From Variovorax paradoxus (GTDB lineage Bacteria; Pseudomonadota; Gammaproteobacteria; Burkholderiales; Burkholderiaceae_C), in assembly GCF_018614955.1 (NCBI RefSeq), contig NZ_JAGGNV010000032.1, forward strand, positions 1 to 64,000: 64,000 nucleotides of DNA, written 5' to 3'. The position numbers were made by a program, and so were the translations under genes. The notes under the pieces are model-generated. The model was not told where the DNA came from. It ran no database searches and was given only the letters and a program-made list of their open reading frames with translations. Every line of letters starts with the position of its first letter. The stretch's first letter is position 1. Of this stretch, positions 1-8,919 are shown one piece after another.

Positions 1-384
1 AGCCAGATAGTCGCGCCACAAGCACAGTCGGTCGCGGGTGACATGGGGGCGGGCGGAACACAAGCTGCTGGCCATCAAGGGCCCCGAGCTGTTTGCCGTC
101 GCCGCGCACCTTTCGGCTCACATCGTCGCCTTCCAGCGTTGTGTCCGATGCATCACGCGAGAGGGAGTGGTTTGGTCGGGGTCGGCGTTGAGCAACGTGC
201 CCTGCTCGGTGTCCTCGGCGATTCCGTTGCCGACCTCACCTCACTTTCCCCAACCAGGGGGAACTCCGGTGCATTGCCGGTCCTTGATCCTTTTGGGCAT
301 AAAACTGCTCCAATCGAGTATCGCTATTTGCATTGGCAGACCATAAAGTTGCGGCTCCTAATCACCTGATGAAGAAGCCAAACC
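1..384. other. No recognisable gene; leader of the nitroreductase gene
   Basis: Short open frames exist on both strands but none has a family motif that I can name, and the overlapping frames look like chance in GC-rich DNA. The last roughly 100 bases are less GC-rich than the rest and presumably carry the promoter for the nitroreductase gene. I could not place a convincing -35/-10 pair. A gene running in from the left edge cannot be excluded. Confidence 0.4.
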
Positions 385-1086
385 ATGAGCCGTATCGATA
401 TTCCTGCCGTCGAATCCGCCAGCGGCGTCACCGCGATTATTCGCGCACTGGCCGAGGACGGAATCCCCGCGACCAACCCCGTCGTCGAAACCATCCTGAG
501 CCGTAGCGCCGCCAAGTACTACGACCCATCCGTCACCTTGAGCGACGACCAAATCAGCGAGTTGGTGCGTATCACCACCACCGCTCCGACATCCTTCCAC
601 CTGCAGAACTGGCGCTTCATCGCTGTACGCACGCCTGAAGCCAAGGCTCGCTTGAAGCCGATCGCTTGGAATCAACCCCCGATCACAGATGCGGCCGTCA
701 CCTTCATCATCTGCGGCCAGTTGGCCGATTCCAGCGTAATTCCAGAGCGCCTGGCACCGTTGGTGGAGGCGGGCGTCATGCCGGCAAAGATGGTGCCGGA
801 GTGGGAGAACCCCGCACGCGGTCTGTATTTCGAGCACCCGCAGCAGCAGCGAGACGAGGCGGTGCGCACGGGCGCCATCGCCGCGACGGCGATGATGTAT
901 GTGGCCCGCTCTTGGGGCCTTGGCTCGACGCCCATGATCGGTTTCGACGCCGAAGCGCTGGTCCGCGAGTTCGCGCTGGCCGAGAACGAAGTGCCGGTCA
1001 TGCTGGTGTCCATCGGAGCGGAGCGACCGGGAAATTGGTCGCAGAAGCCGCGCCGTCCGCTCGCCGAAGTGCTGGATCTCGTATAG
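385..1086 (+). CDS. Nitroreductase-family flavoprotein
   Basis: 233 aa, the usual size for an FMN-dependent nitroreductase, which reduces nitro groups, quinones or enones with NAD(P)H as a cytosolic dimer. Family features are an N-terminal RSAAKYYD segment (the R-S-x-R-x-F/Y region that contacts FMN phosphate), the APTSFHLQNWRF stretch matching the family's (A)PSxxNxQPWxF motif, and a C-terminal G-LGSTPMIGFD segment that closes the flavin site. The ATG at 385 is preceded only by a weak purine stretch. The AhpD-like gene follows after 58 bp in the same direction, so the two probably form a redox-stress or xenobiotic-reduction unit. The physiological substrate is unknown. Confidence 0.85.
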   Translation: MSRIDIPAVESASGVTAIIRALAEDGIPATNPVVETILSRSAAKYYDPSVTLSDDQISELVRITTTAPTSFHLQNWRFIAVRTPEAKARLKPIAWNQPPITDAAVTFIICGQLADSSVIPERLAPLVEAGVMPAKMVPEWENPARGLYFEHPQQQRDEAVRTGAIAATAMMYVARSWGLGSTPMIGFDAEALVREFALAENEVPVMLVSIGAERPGNWSQKPRRPLAEVLDLV

Positions 1087-1144
1087 CCAAGCACAGACGC
1101 GTTCCCCCATTCACCCCAATCGTTGAAAACTTAAGGAGCCTACG

Positions 1145-1687
1145 ATGCCCAGAACGCTACCCACGCCGCAACAAGTGTCGGCCGACTCGAAGCCGACTCT
1201 CGATATGTTCACCAAGAACATCGGCTTCACCCCAAACATGATGGCGACCTTCGCACTGAGCCCCATCGCGTTCAACGCATGGGCCACCCTGCTCGGCTCC
1301 CTGAGCAAGGTGCTCGACGTGAAGACGCGCGACAGCATCGGCCTTGCCGTCTCCGAAGTGAATGGCTGCGATTACTGCCTCACGGTTCACAGCTTTACGG
1401 CCGAGCGGATGGCCAAGATGTCTGCCGATGAAATCATTCTCGCTCGGCAGGGCCATGCCACCGACCCGAAGCGGCACGCTGCCGTCCAATTCGCGCGCAA
1501 AGTCATCGAGACCCGCGGCAAGGTCAGTGACGCCGATCTGCAAGCCGTCCGCGATGCCGGCTACACGGATGCGCACGTCATCGAAATCGTCGCGCTGGTG
1601 GCCATGTACTCTCTGACGAACTTTTTCAATAACGTGTTCGACCACAAGCAGGACTTTCCTGCCGTTGCCCCGGCCGGCTCGATCTGA
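1145..1687 (+). CDS. AhpD-like carboxymuconolactone decarboxylase-family peroxidase
   Basis: 180 aa. The core segment EVNGCDYCLTVHS carries the CxxC pair and downstream His of the AhpD/CMD fold, the thiol peroxidase-type active site, so I read it as a peroxidase-related protein rather than a true decarboxylase, which lacks the CxxC. The C-terminal half, with the VIEIVALVAMYSLTNFFNN pattern, is the conserved helix of this family. A purine-rich AAGGAG sits 6 bases before the ATG. It follows the nitroreductase gene and precedes a broken alcohol dehydrogenase gene. The electron donor and substrate are not evident. Confidence 0.85.
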   Translation: MPRTLPTPQQVSADSKPTLDMFTKNIGFTPNMMATFALSPIAFNAWATLLGSLSKVLDVKTRDSIGLAVSEVNGCDYCLTVHSFTAERMAKMSADEIILARQGHATDPKRHAAVQFARKVIETRGKVSDADLQAVRDAGYTDAHVIEIVALVAMYSLTNFFNNVFDHKQDFPAVAPAGSI

Positions 1688-1897
1688 ACGCAACCCGTCG
1701 CTCCGATCACCTCCGAGCATCCTTGGAGGCGGGAAGGTTCGGTCAAGCCGAACGCACACCTACGAGCAAAAGTGATGGCTCAGTGATCGGATATTTCGGC
1801 GCAGGCGGCGCAGTCAGAAGGCGGATTGAAAGGCCTTGGCAGCATTCGCTGTCACGGCCGCCGATCCTAACCAAGCAAGTTGATAAGGAGAGATCTC

Positions 1898-2377
1898 ATG
1901 AAAGCGATTGTTGTTACGGAGCAGGCTGCCGGAAACGCCGGGATGAAGCTGGTGGAGCGCCCCGACCCAGTGCCCGCGATTAACGACGTCGTCGTTCAGG
2001 TTTATGCGTCGGGATTCGTCGGCACTGAGTTAGCGTGGCCTTCGACTTGGACCGATCGCGTCAGCCGGAACCGAACACCGTCCATCCCGGGACACGAGTT
2101 CGCCGGGGTGGTCACCGCTCTCGGCTACGGCACGACGGGACTCTCGGTGGGCCAGCGGGCATTCGGCATCACTGAGTCCCGCGACTTTGCCCTGAGTCAC
2201 GGAGGGCCGTTGGCGCTGGCGCCTTCCCGTAGGTCCGCGGTCCCGCGGGATCTCATCCGCTTTGCTTGTATCGACTTCTTATTGGTGACTCCCCCGAATG
2301 GAGATGGACATGAATTTGCAATTACGCCACGTCGAAACGAATCAAGACATCCACGCCGCTTTCGCAGTCATGCGTGA
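1898..2377 (+). pseudogene. Truncated zinc-type alcohol dehydrogenase / quinone oxidoreductase
   Basis: The ATG at 1898 has a good AAGGAG ribosome site. The first 90 or so codons are a typical MDR-superfamily N-terminus: MKAIVV start, a GFVGTEL segment in place of the catalytic-loop CGTD region, IPGHEFAGVV, and VGQRAFG. After about position 2165 the frame loses similarity to the family and runs into unrelated residues, ending at 2377 with no Rossmann GxGxxG domain. An intact member would be about 320 aa. The 3' end overlaps the acetyltransferase start, so the gene was probably cut by a deletion that fused it to the following gene. Confidence 0.7.
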
Positions 2378-2747
2378 ACTGAGGCCGCATCTGGTCGATG
2401 TGGATGCATTCATTGCACAAGTGCAGCGGCAGGCGCGCGAAGGCTATCGACTACTAGCCACATGGCAGGGAACGGAGCTGGTCGGCTTGGCGGGCTACCG
2501 TCTCCAGGAGAATCTGATTTACGGTCGTTTCCTCTACATCGACGATCTGGTTACGACGGCCAATGTGCGTTCGACCGGGGTTGGCGCGGCGCTGGTCGAC
2601 GCGGTGCGCGAAGAGGGATACCGGCATGACTGCAAGCAGCTGATTCTCGATACAGCCCTCAGTAACTCGCGCGGCCAACGCTTTTACTTCAGACAGGGGC
2701 TGCTTTCTCGAGCCTTGCATTTCGGCCAAGCTCTTTCGAAGGAGTGA
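2310..2747 (+). CDS. GNAT-family N-acetyltransferase
   Basis: 145 aa from the ATG at 2310, chosen because GGAG at 2300-2303 lies 6 bases upstream; ATGs at 2298 and 2304 are in frame but lack a ribosome site. The protein has the GNAT fold signature: a central strand with IDDLVTTANVRSTGVGAALV, i.e. the V-x-x-x-x-R-x-x-G-x-G/A motif A that binds acetyl-CoA pyrophosphate, and a C-terminal N-S-R-G-Q-R-FY-x-x-x-G segment of motif B. The substrate is unknown. Its 5' end lies inside the tail of the truncated dehydrogenase gene. Confidence 0.8.
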   Translation: MNLQLRHVETNQDIHAAFAVMRELRPHLVDVDAFIAQVQRQAREGYRLLATWQGTELVGLAGYRLQENLIYGRFLYIDDLVTTANVRSTGVGAALVDAVREEGYRHDCKQLILDTALSNSRGQRFYFRQGLLSRALHFGQALSKE

Positions 2748-2820
2748 GTGTCCGGGTACCACCGACGCGCTTACCGCGATACGATTGTTAAGGATTAGCA
2801 TTTTCGCGTCCCGAATTCCC

Positions 2821-3777
2821 ATGTCCGAAGTCGACTGGCTGAGCCAGCTCCTGCAAATGATCACCGTCACAGGCCGGCTGGAGGTCCGCTGCGCTTACGG
2901 CGCGCCTTGGCGCGTCTCCTGGCCCCAGGCCGCGGCAGACGAAATTCCTTACCACATCGTGCTCAAGGGCCGGGCCATTCTCAAAGACTCGAAGATGGAG
3001 ACGATCACGGAACTGGTGGGCGGAGATATTGTGCTGCTGCCTCACGGCTCGGAGCACGTGCTGGACGATGGCAGTGGACAGGCCCCGGCGCCCACACACA
3101 ATCGCCGAGATTCTGCAGGGTGGATGCTCAGCGAGAACGATGGCTCGGGCGAGCGTCTGGATCTGTTGTGCGGGAGGTTCTTCGTCAGGCAACCGCATGA
3201 CCGCTTGATTCGCAATTACCTGCCCACGAATGTCGTCATACGGGCGTCCGACAGCAATGCCAACGAAGATGTCAGCTCTGCTACACAGCACCTGACCAGT
3301 CTGATGGGCCTGATGCGGCTGGAGTCCACCAGCGACAAACTGGGCGGAAATGCCGTTCTGAACGCGCTGTCCTCTGCGCTGTTCACACTCGTACTGCGCG
3401 CAGCAAGCGAATCCGAGCATGCCCCAGCAGGCTTGCTGGCGTTGGCCGGTCACCCACGCCTGGCGCCGGCCATTTCAGCCCTATTTGCTGATCCGGCGCG
3501 CCCCTGGAAGCTGCCTGAGCTGGCCGACTTGTGCAGCATGTCGCGCGCTACCTTCATGCGGCACTTTCAGGACAAGCTGGGGTGCTCGGCCATCGAACTG
3601 TTGACCGATATCCGCATGAGTCTGGCCGCCAACGAGTTGACGAAGCCGGGGATCACAACCGCGGCCGTAGCCGAGTCCGTAGGATATCAATCCGAGGCAG
3701 CATTCCGGCGTGCGTTTGCCGAATGGATGGGAATGACGCCCGGGCAATGGCGCCGTTCGGCCCATGAGGGTCAATAG
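2821..3777 (+). CDS. AraC-family transcriptional regulator with cupin sensor domain
   Basis: 318 aa from the ATG at 2821 (the frame is open 36 bases further up). Residues about 1-180 form a cupin-type sensor of the AraC-binding class (HIVLKGRAIL, GDIVLLPHGSEHVL). Residues about 215-315 form the AraC double helix-turn-helix, with LADLCSMSRATFMRHFQ as the first recognition unit and the conserved AVAESVGYQSEAAFRRAF / GMTPGQWRR signature at the end. Such regulators usually activate neighbouring oxidoreductase genes in response to a small carbonyl or electrophile, so control of the nitroreductase cluster is a reasonable inference. Confidence 0.9.
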   Translation: MSEVDWLSQLLQMITVTGRLEVRCAYGAPWRVSWPQAAADEIPYHIVLKGRAILKDSKMETITELVGGDIVLLPHGSEHVLDDGSGQAPAPTHNRRDSAGWMLSENDGSGERLDLLCGRFFVRQPHDRLIRNYLPTNVVIRASDSNANEDVSSATQHLTSLMGLMRLESTSDKLGGNAVLNALSSALFTLVLRAASESEHAPAGLLALAGHPRLAPAISALFADPARPWKLPELADLCSMSRATFMRHFQDKLGCSAIELLTDIRMSLAANELTKPGITTAAVAESVGYQSEAAFRRAFAEWMGMTPGQWRRSAHEGQ

Positions 3778-3918
3778 TGGCGCTCATTTATTCGTAATCC
3801 ATCGCCATCGGGGCGTAGGTGTGGGATCCGCGAAGACCGACCGGCGACATCGGCGTGAAGGGGGCCTGTCATCCGAACTTTGTCCAACTCGGGAAGCCGT
3901 ATCGCCCGATTGAGCGCT

Positions 3919-4565
3919 TTAGATATGTTTGAACAAGGGGCTACGCGCCAAGGCCTTGGCACCGTCGCCGACGGTCACGAACTTCTCGGTGTAGATATCG
4001 CGCTCAAACAAGCGTCCCCGCATCAACGTGCGGATGCAAGCGTCGATCATCGCTGGCGGCCCGCACAGGTAGGCCTTGTGCGATCGGAAGTCGTCATGAA
4101 AGATGGAACTCGCCGCTTCGTGAACAAAGCCGGACAGGCCATCCCATTCGCATTGAGGTGTTGGCTCACTCAGCACGGGGACATAGCGGAAGTTCTCGTA
4201 CCGCGCGGTCAGATCGAGCAGCAGTTCGTGGTAAGTAAAGTTCGGAGCGATCTCGGGCTCCATAGATCAGAGTAATGGAGCGCTTGTCCCCATCGCCCTC
4301 GAGCAAGTCGAGGATCATCGAGCGGGGACTCGATAACCCCGATCCGCCGGCAAGAAATATCACCGGCTGTGGATCGGACTTTCTCACGAAGAAACGTCCT
4401 AGTGGCCCACTGATCTTCAGCGTATCACCCACCTTCAGGGCTTTGTGGATATAAGTGGTACCTTTCCCGCCTGCGACATGACGAACGTTCAGCTCAAGTC
4501 GGTTTCTCGATTGCGGCGGTTTCGACAGCGAAAATGCGCGCGGCTGTTCCAGACCGGGCAGCGGA
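3919..4565 (-). pseudogene. Frameshifted, 5'-truncated phenol-hydroxylase reductase component (DmpP/PhP5-like)
   Basis: Two overlapping frames together give the C-terminal two thirds of a ferredoxin-NAD(P)+ reductase module of multicomponent phenol hydroxylase. The FAD part has LPGLEQPRAFS (R-x-F/Y-S), the NAD part IFLAGGSGLSSPRSM, and the end AYLCGPPAMIDACI. The reading frame breaks near 4234-4236, where TACTTACCAC appears in place of the expected TACTACCAC, a single extra base. The N-terminal plant-type [2Fe-2S] domain is absent. No phenol hydroxylase subunit genes are nearby, so this is a stranded remnant left of the SDR gene. Confidence 0.8.
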
Positions 4566-4626
4566 TGCGGGACCGGTCCGTGACGGGGTAGTGGTCTGAT
4601 TTCATTCGCGATAGCGCCTTTGCGAG

Positions 4627-5484
4627 TCAGATCCGCGATGGCGCATCTGGCAGGCGTCCGTCGATGTCGACGAATCCATATTCCCGCGCCAGCTCCGCGA
4701 CCAGCAGGAGCTGCCCTGACTTGGTCATGACCTCCGGATCGGCCGCGAGCGCCGCCACCGCGCGCCCCGCGAACTCCGCCGACTCGCCGTGCTCCATGAT
4801 GCGTTTGGCCAGCGCAGGGGGCACGCGGTCCGGCTGCGCGAGGAACTTCTCGCTCTTGATGAAGCCTGGCCAGATCACAATGGACGCAACGTTGTGCGGG
4901 CGCAGGTCGTGCGCCATGTCCTTGGCCATCTTGTCCACGCCTGCCTTCTGGACGCCGAAGGGCACGTTGAAGGTGTAGCGCACGGCGCCGCCCGATGAGG
5001 TATTGACGATCAGCCCCTGCCTGCGCTCCACCATGCGCGGCGCCGCACAGCGACTCGCGATGTAATGCGAACGCAGACCCACGCGCAGGAGCGTCTCCCA
5101 GATCTCGTCGTCCAGTTCCCAGAAGGGAACATTTGCCGGCATCTGCGCCGGTGCGGCAAAGACGTTGTTAACCAGGACGTCGATGCGGCCGCCCTGCTCG
5201 TCGTGGACGCGCTCGAACACCTGCTTCACGTTGGCATCGTCGGCATGGTCGCAGACGATCGGAATCGCGGTGCCGCCGCGCCTTTGAATCTCGCTGACGG
5301 TCTCCGAAAGCGAGCCCGGCCAGTTCGAGCGGCCGGGGTCGAAGGTCCGGCCCGTGACGTAGACGGTGGCGCCGGCCTCGCCGAGCGCCAGGGCGACGCC
5401 CTTGCCGACGCCGCGCGTCGCCCCGGTGACGACGGCGATCCTGCCTTGGAGCGGTTTCTCCTGCGCTTGCATGGATGCTTGCAT
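4627..5484 (-). CDS. SDR-family protein resembling DHRS1, with catalytic Tyr replaced by Phe
   Basis: 285 aa from the ATG at 5484; AGGAG lies 11 bases upstream and an alternative ATG is 12 bases downstream. The Rossmann motif TGATRGVGKG is at residues 20-29 and the NNVFA (NNAG-equivalent) at 106-110. The active-site region reads NTSSGG (161-166) and then NVPFGVQKAG, so the usual YxxxK is F176-G-V-Q-K180: Ser and Lys are kept but the catalytic Tyr is Phe. The degraded copy at 15.3-15.7 kb has the same Phe, so this is not a sequencing slip. It is the last gene of the ABC-transporter operon, 5 bases after the permease stop. Confidence 0.85.
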   Translation of the reverse strand: MQASMQAQEKPLQGRIAVVTGATRGVGKGVALALGEAGATVYVTGRTFDPGRSNWPGSLSETVSEIQRRGGTAIPIVCDHADDANVKQVFERVHDEQGGRIDVLVNNVFAAPAQMPANVPFWELDDEIWETLLRVGLRSHYIASRCAAPRMVERRQGLIVNTSSGGAVRYTFNVPFGVQKAGVDKMAKDMAHDLRPHNVASIVIWPGFIKSEKFLAQPDRVPPALAKRIMEHGESAEFAGRAVAALAADPEVMTKSGQLLLVAELAREYGFVDIDGRLPDAPSRI

Positions 5485-5489
5485 TGCTT

Positions 5490-6515
5490 CTAGTTCTCCT
5501 GGGTGAGCGTCCGCCCTCCGGGGGGCGCGGACAAGGGGGGTATGGTGTCGATGCCCGCAGCCGGCGCGCGGCGGTCCCGCGCGAGCGCGGCCCGGTTGCG
5601 CCAGCGTCCGAACAGCGGCGGCACGAAGACCGCGGCCAGCATCACGCAGCCGTAGAGCACGCCGGTCAGTTCCTGCGACAGCTTCTCCGCGATGTCGGGC
5701 ACGAAAGACAGGAACAGTGCAGCGACGAAGGTGCCGAGCTTCGACCGCGGCGAAGCGATGGCCACGCCCACCAGCAGGCTGAGCGACAGGAACACCGGAA
5801 AGCTGTCGGGCGACACGAAGCTGGTGAGCGACGTGTTGAGCGCACCGGCTGCGCCGACCACGCCCGAGCTCACCGCAAAGGCGGCGGCCTTCCACCTGCC
5901 GACGTCGACGCCGACGGCCGTCGCGGCGGTGGGATGGTCGCGCAGCATGTGCCAGGCCAGCCCTGCGGGCCCCTTCATCAGGCGGTGCAGCAGCAGGTAG
6001 ATCAGCGCAGTCCAGCCCATCGTCAGGGCCAGGATCCACTGGTCGACCTGGAGGAAGGCGAAGACCGCCGGAACGTTCATGGGGTCGAGGCTCAGGCCGC
6101 TCACACCGCCCGTCCAGGGCTCCAGCAGCGGGTGCTTCAGCAGTTGCGGCAACGCCAGCGCCAGCGCGAAGGTGGCCAGCGCCAGGTAGGGCCCGGCCAG
6201 GCGCACCGCGGGCAACCCGAAGAGAAAGCCGGCCACGCAGCACAGGACGACCGCCACTGGCACCGCGAGGTAAGGCGAAAGCCACTGCTGCGCAACCACG
6301 ACGCCAGCCGCGTACGCCCCGATCGCGAAGAAGGCGCCATGGCCCAGCGAGACCTGCCCGCTCGCACCGATCAGCAGTTGCAGCCCGCGCACGGCCAGCG
6401 CCAGGATGAGCACGGTAGCGATCTTGAACGCCCAGTAGCCGTGTACCAGGAACACGAGGGCCAGCGCGCAGGCAAGCCCGGCGAGGACGAGGACCGAGAT
6501 CCGGCGAATGTTCAT
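5490..6515 (-). CDS. Branched-chain-type ABC transporter permease (LivM family)
   Basis: 341 aa from the ATG at 6515, one base after the stop of the LivH-type gene, which indicates translational coupling. It is an integral inner-membrane protein with repeated hydrophobic segments and the family hallmark GASGQVSLGHGAFFAIGAYA near residue 50. With LivH it would form the transmembrane pore of a high-affinity importer. The operon pairs it with a catabolic-type SDR and a MarR regulator next to a Rieske oxygenase, which suggests an aromatic or other hydrophobic acid substrate rather than leucine, but the sequence does not prove this. Confidence 0.9.
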   Translation of the reverse strand: MNIRRISVLVLAGLACALALVFLVHGYWAFKIATVLILALAVRGLQLLIGASGQVSLGHGAFFAIGAYAAGVVVAQQWLSPYLAVPVAVVLCCVAGFLFGLPAVRLAGPYLALATFALALALPQLLKHPLLEPWTGGVSGLSLDPMNVPAVFAFLQVDQWILALTMGWTALIYLLLHRLMKGPAGLAWHMLRDHPTAATAVGVDVGRWKAAAFAVSSGVVGAAGALNTSLTSFVSPDSFPVFLSLSLLVGVAIASPRSKLGTFVAALFLSFVPDIAEKLSQELTGVLYGCVMLAAVFVPPLFGRWRNRAALARDRRAPAAGIDTIPPLSAPPGGRTLTQEN

Positions 6516-6516
6516 G

Positions 6517-7389
6517 TCATACACGTTGAATGGCCTTTCCGCCGAACAGGCCACGCGGCTTCACCAAGAGGATCGCAAACATCACGACCAGCGCGATGGT
6601 CAGCTTGAGCTCGTTGCCGGTCACGTACGCACCAAGCAGGTTCTCGCCGATGCCCAGCAGCAGGCCGCCGACGATCGCGCCCACCGGGCTGTCGACCCCG
6701 CCGAGCACGGCGGCGGCAAAGCCGTAGATCATGACGCCGGCCATCATGTGCGGCCCCAGGAACACCACCGGCGCGGCCAGCAGCCCGGCGATGGCGCCGA
6801 TGGCACCGGCCACGCCCCAGCCGATCATCAGCACTCGGCCGACATTGACGCCCGACAACGAGCTCGACAGCGGGTTGAGCGCGGCCGCCCGCATCGACAA
6901 GCCGAGCCTGGTGAACTTGAAGAAGGCGCTCATCGCCAGCAGCACCGCCAGCGTGACGGCGACCGTGCCGAGGGCATGGCCCGACAGCAGCCCCTGCCCC
7001 ACGCTGCCCCAGCCCTCGAAGGGACTGGGGAAGCTGCGGCTCTCGTGGCCGAAGATCAGGCCCGCCGCGCTCTGGATGATGATCATCAGGGCCACGAACA
7101 CGGTGACGATCGCGAGGATCGGCGCATCGTGCAGCGGCCGCAGCGCGACGCGCTCGACCAGCGCGCCCGCCACGAAGCCGAACACGACCGCGCCCGCCGC
7201 GGCCGCCCAGTAGGGCAGCCCTGCCTGTAGCAGGGACCAGGCGACGTAGGTCGAGAACATCGCCATCTCGCCCTGCGCGAAATTCACGTGGTTGGTCGCG
7301 CGGTAGATCATCACCAGCGCGAGGGCCAGCATCGCGTAGATGCAGCCGTTCACAAAGCCCGCAGCCACTTGCTGCGCGAATTCCATCAT
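6517..7389 (-). CDS. Branched-chain-type ABC transporter permease (LivH family)
   Basis: 290 aa. The start at 7389 is supported by GGAG six bases upstream (sequence GGAGAACGCA before ATG ATG). It has the LivH features NGCIYAMLALALVMIYRATN near the N-terminus and NFAQGEMAMFSTY, followed by multiple membrane helices and a glycine-rich GGVDSPVGAIVGGLLLG loop that contacts the ATPases. It lies between the LivF-type ATPase (10 bp gap) and the LivM-type permease (1 bp gap), the standard arrangement of this importer class. Confidence 0.9.
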   Translation of the reverse strand: MMEFAQQVAAGFVNGCIYAMLALALVMIYRATNHVNFAQGEMAMFSTYVAWSLLQAGLPYWAAAAGAVVFGFVAGALVERVALRPLHDAPILAIVTVFVALMIIIQSAAGLIFGHESRSFPSPFEGWGSVGQGLLSGHALGTVAVTLAVLLAMSAFFKFTRLGLSMRAAALNPLSSSLSGVNVGRVLMIGWGVAGAIGAIAGLLAAPVVFLGPHMMAGVMIYGFAAAVLGGVDSPVGAIVGGLLLGIGENLLGAYVTGNELKLTIALVVMFAILLVKPRGLFGGKAIQRV

Positions 7390-7399
7390 TGCGTTCTCC

Positions 7400-8119
7400 T
7401 CAGATGCCCAGGTAGGCGGCCCGCACGCGCGGGTCGGTCTTGAGCGTCTCGGCGCTGCCGCTGATCGCGACGCGGCCCATCTCCAGCACATAGGCATGAT
7501 CGGCGAGGTCCAGCGCGAGCTGCGCGTTCTGCTCTACAACCAGGATGCTCAGGCCGCTGTCGCGGTTGATCTGGCCTAGCACTTCGAAGATCTGACGCAC
7601 GATCAACGGGGCGAGGCCGAATGAGGGCTCGTCGAGCATCAATAGGCGCGGCCGCAGCATCAGCGAGCGCGCGATGGCCACCATCTGCTGTTCGCCGCCG
7701 CTGAGCAGGCCCGCCATCTTGTGACGGTAGGTGCCGAGCACTGGGAACAGCGCGTACATGCGTCCGAGATCGGCGCGCACCTGCACCCTGCCCTGGCGCG
7801 CGATGGCGCCAACCAGCAGGTTCTCCTCCACCGTGAGCTGGGCGAAGGTGCCCCGGCCGTCCGGCACGTGCGCTACTCCCAGCCGCGCGATCGAGTCGGT
7901 GGACAGGCCGTCAATGCGCTTGCCATCGAACTCGATGCTGCCGCAGGTTTTCACGAGCGCATGGCTGACGGCGCGCAGTAGCGTCGTCTTGCCCGCGCCA
8001 TTGGCACCCAGCAGCGCTGTGATGCCGCCCTGCCGCACGTCGATGTCGACCCCGTGCAGCACCGCGGTGCTGCGGTAGGCAGCAGACAGGCCGCGGACCG
8101 TCAGGAGACTGCCGTTCAT
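7400..8119 (-). CDS. ABC transporter ATP-binding protein (LivF family)
   Basis: 239 aa, the normal LivF size. Walker A is GANGAGKTT near residue 37, the signature loop is LLSGGEQQMVAIARSL, Walker B is LLMLDEPSFGLAP, and the switch His lies in a variant position (VVEQNAQLA, where LivF proteins carry Q-N). The start overlaps the stop of the LivG-type gene by 4 bases. The two ATPases would form a heterodimer under the LivH/LivM pore and energise uptake. Confidence 0.92.
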   Translation of the reverse strand: MNGSLLTVRGLSAAYRSTAVLHGVDIDVRQGGITALLGANGAGKTTLLRAVSHALVKTCGSIEFDGKRIDGLSTDSIARLGVAHVPDGRGTFAQLTVEENLLVGAIARQGRVQVRADLGRMYALFPVLGTYRHKMAGLLSGGEQQMVAIARSLMLRPRLLMLDEPSFGLAPLIVRQIFEVLGQINRDSGLSILVVEQNAQLALDLADHAYVLEMGRVAISGSAETLKTDPRVRAAYLGI

Positions 8120-8919
8120 TCCCCGTCTCCAAGATAGGCCTTGATAACCTTCGGATCGGTCGCGACTTCCTGCGGCGTGCCCTCGGCGATCTTGACGCCG
8201 AACTCCAGCACGACCACCTGGTCCGAGACCCGCATCACCAGATTCATGTGATGCTCTATCAGGAGGACCGACACGCCAAGCGCGTCGCGGATTTCCCGGA
8301 TCCAGCCGAACAGTTCCTCGACCTCCTCGTGGTTGAGCCCGGCCGCAGGCTCGTCGAGCAGCAGCAGCTTTGGCTGTATGGCCAGCGCACGCGCCAGTTC
8401 CACGCGCTTGCGCGTGCCGAAGGGCAGTTCCGAGACCAGCACATCGGCCACGTCCTCCAGGCGCGCGAAGGACAGCAACTCGGCGACACGTCGGTTCACA
8501 GCCACGCGGTCCGCGCGGCCGCGCCGCGTGCCGAAGAGGGAGGAGAAATGCCGCCCGCCGAAGCGCAGGAAGCAGCCGGTCTCCACGTTCCTGCGCACCG
8601 ACTGCCGGTCGAACAGGGCGACGTTCTGGAAGGTGCGCGCGATGCCGAGGCCTGCGGCCTGGTGCGGGCGCGCCTGTCCCAGGTCGCGCTGCTCGAAACG
8701 AATCGATCCGCTGTGCGGCTCGTATATGCGGCTGAGGCAGTTGAACAGTGAGGTTTTGCCGGCGCCGTTCGGGCCGATGATGCCGCAGATGACGCCATGG
8801 CCCACGGAGAAGGAGACATCGGACAGCGCACGCACGCCGCCGAAGCGCAGCTCCACGTTGCGCACCTCCAGCAGCGGGCCGGGCGCGTGGCCCGTCGCCT
8901 GGGACACGCGTGCGTCCAT
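8116..8919 (-). CDS. ABC transporter ATP-binding protein (LivG family)
   Basis: 267 aa from the ATG at 8919, whose A is shared with the TGA of the upstream receptor gene (TGATG overlap). Walker A is GPNGAGKTS, and the LivG-specific insertion follows (GIARTFQNVALFD, then a long loop with HFSSLFG). The signature region reads LPFGTRKRVELARAL, replacing the canonical LSGGQ with PFGTR as in other LivG proteins; Walker B is LLLLDEPAAGLN, and the switch is LIEHHMNLVM. It is co-translated with the receptor and LivF-type genes. Confidence 0.92.
   Translation of the reverse strand: MDARVSQATGHAPGPLLEVRNVELRFGGVRALSDVSFSVGHGVICGIIGPNGAGKTSLFNCLSRIYEPHSGSIRFEQRDLGQARPHQAAGLGIARTFQNVALFDRQSVRRNVETGCFLRFGGRHFSSLFGTRRGRADRVAVNRRVAELLSFARLEDVADVLVSELPFGTRKRVELARALAIQPKLLLLDEPAAGLNHEEVEELFGWIREIRDALGVSVLLIEHHMNLVMRVSDQVVVLEFGVKIAEGTPQEVATDPKVIKAYLGDGE

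Noticed and set aside
1..384. Gene at the left edge (frames of 102-108 codons)
   Set aside because: No recognisable motif and two overlapping frames of equal quality.
5485..6285. N-terminal extension of the SDR frame
   Set aside because: It is an out-of-frame reading of the LivM-type permease gene, which has strong membrane-protein features.
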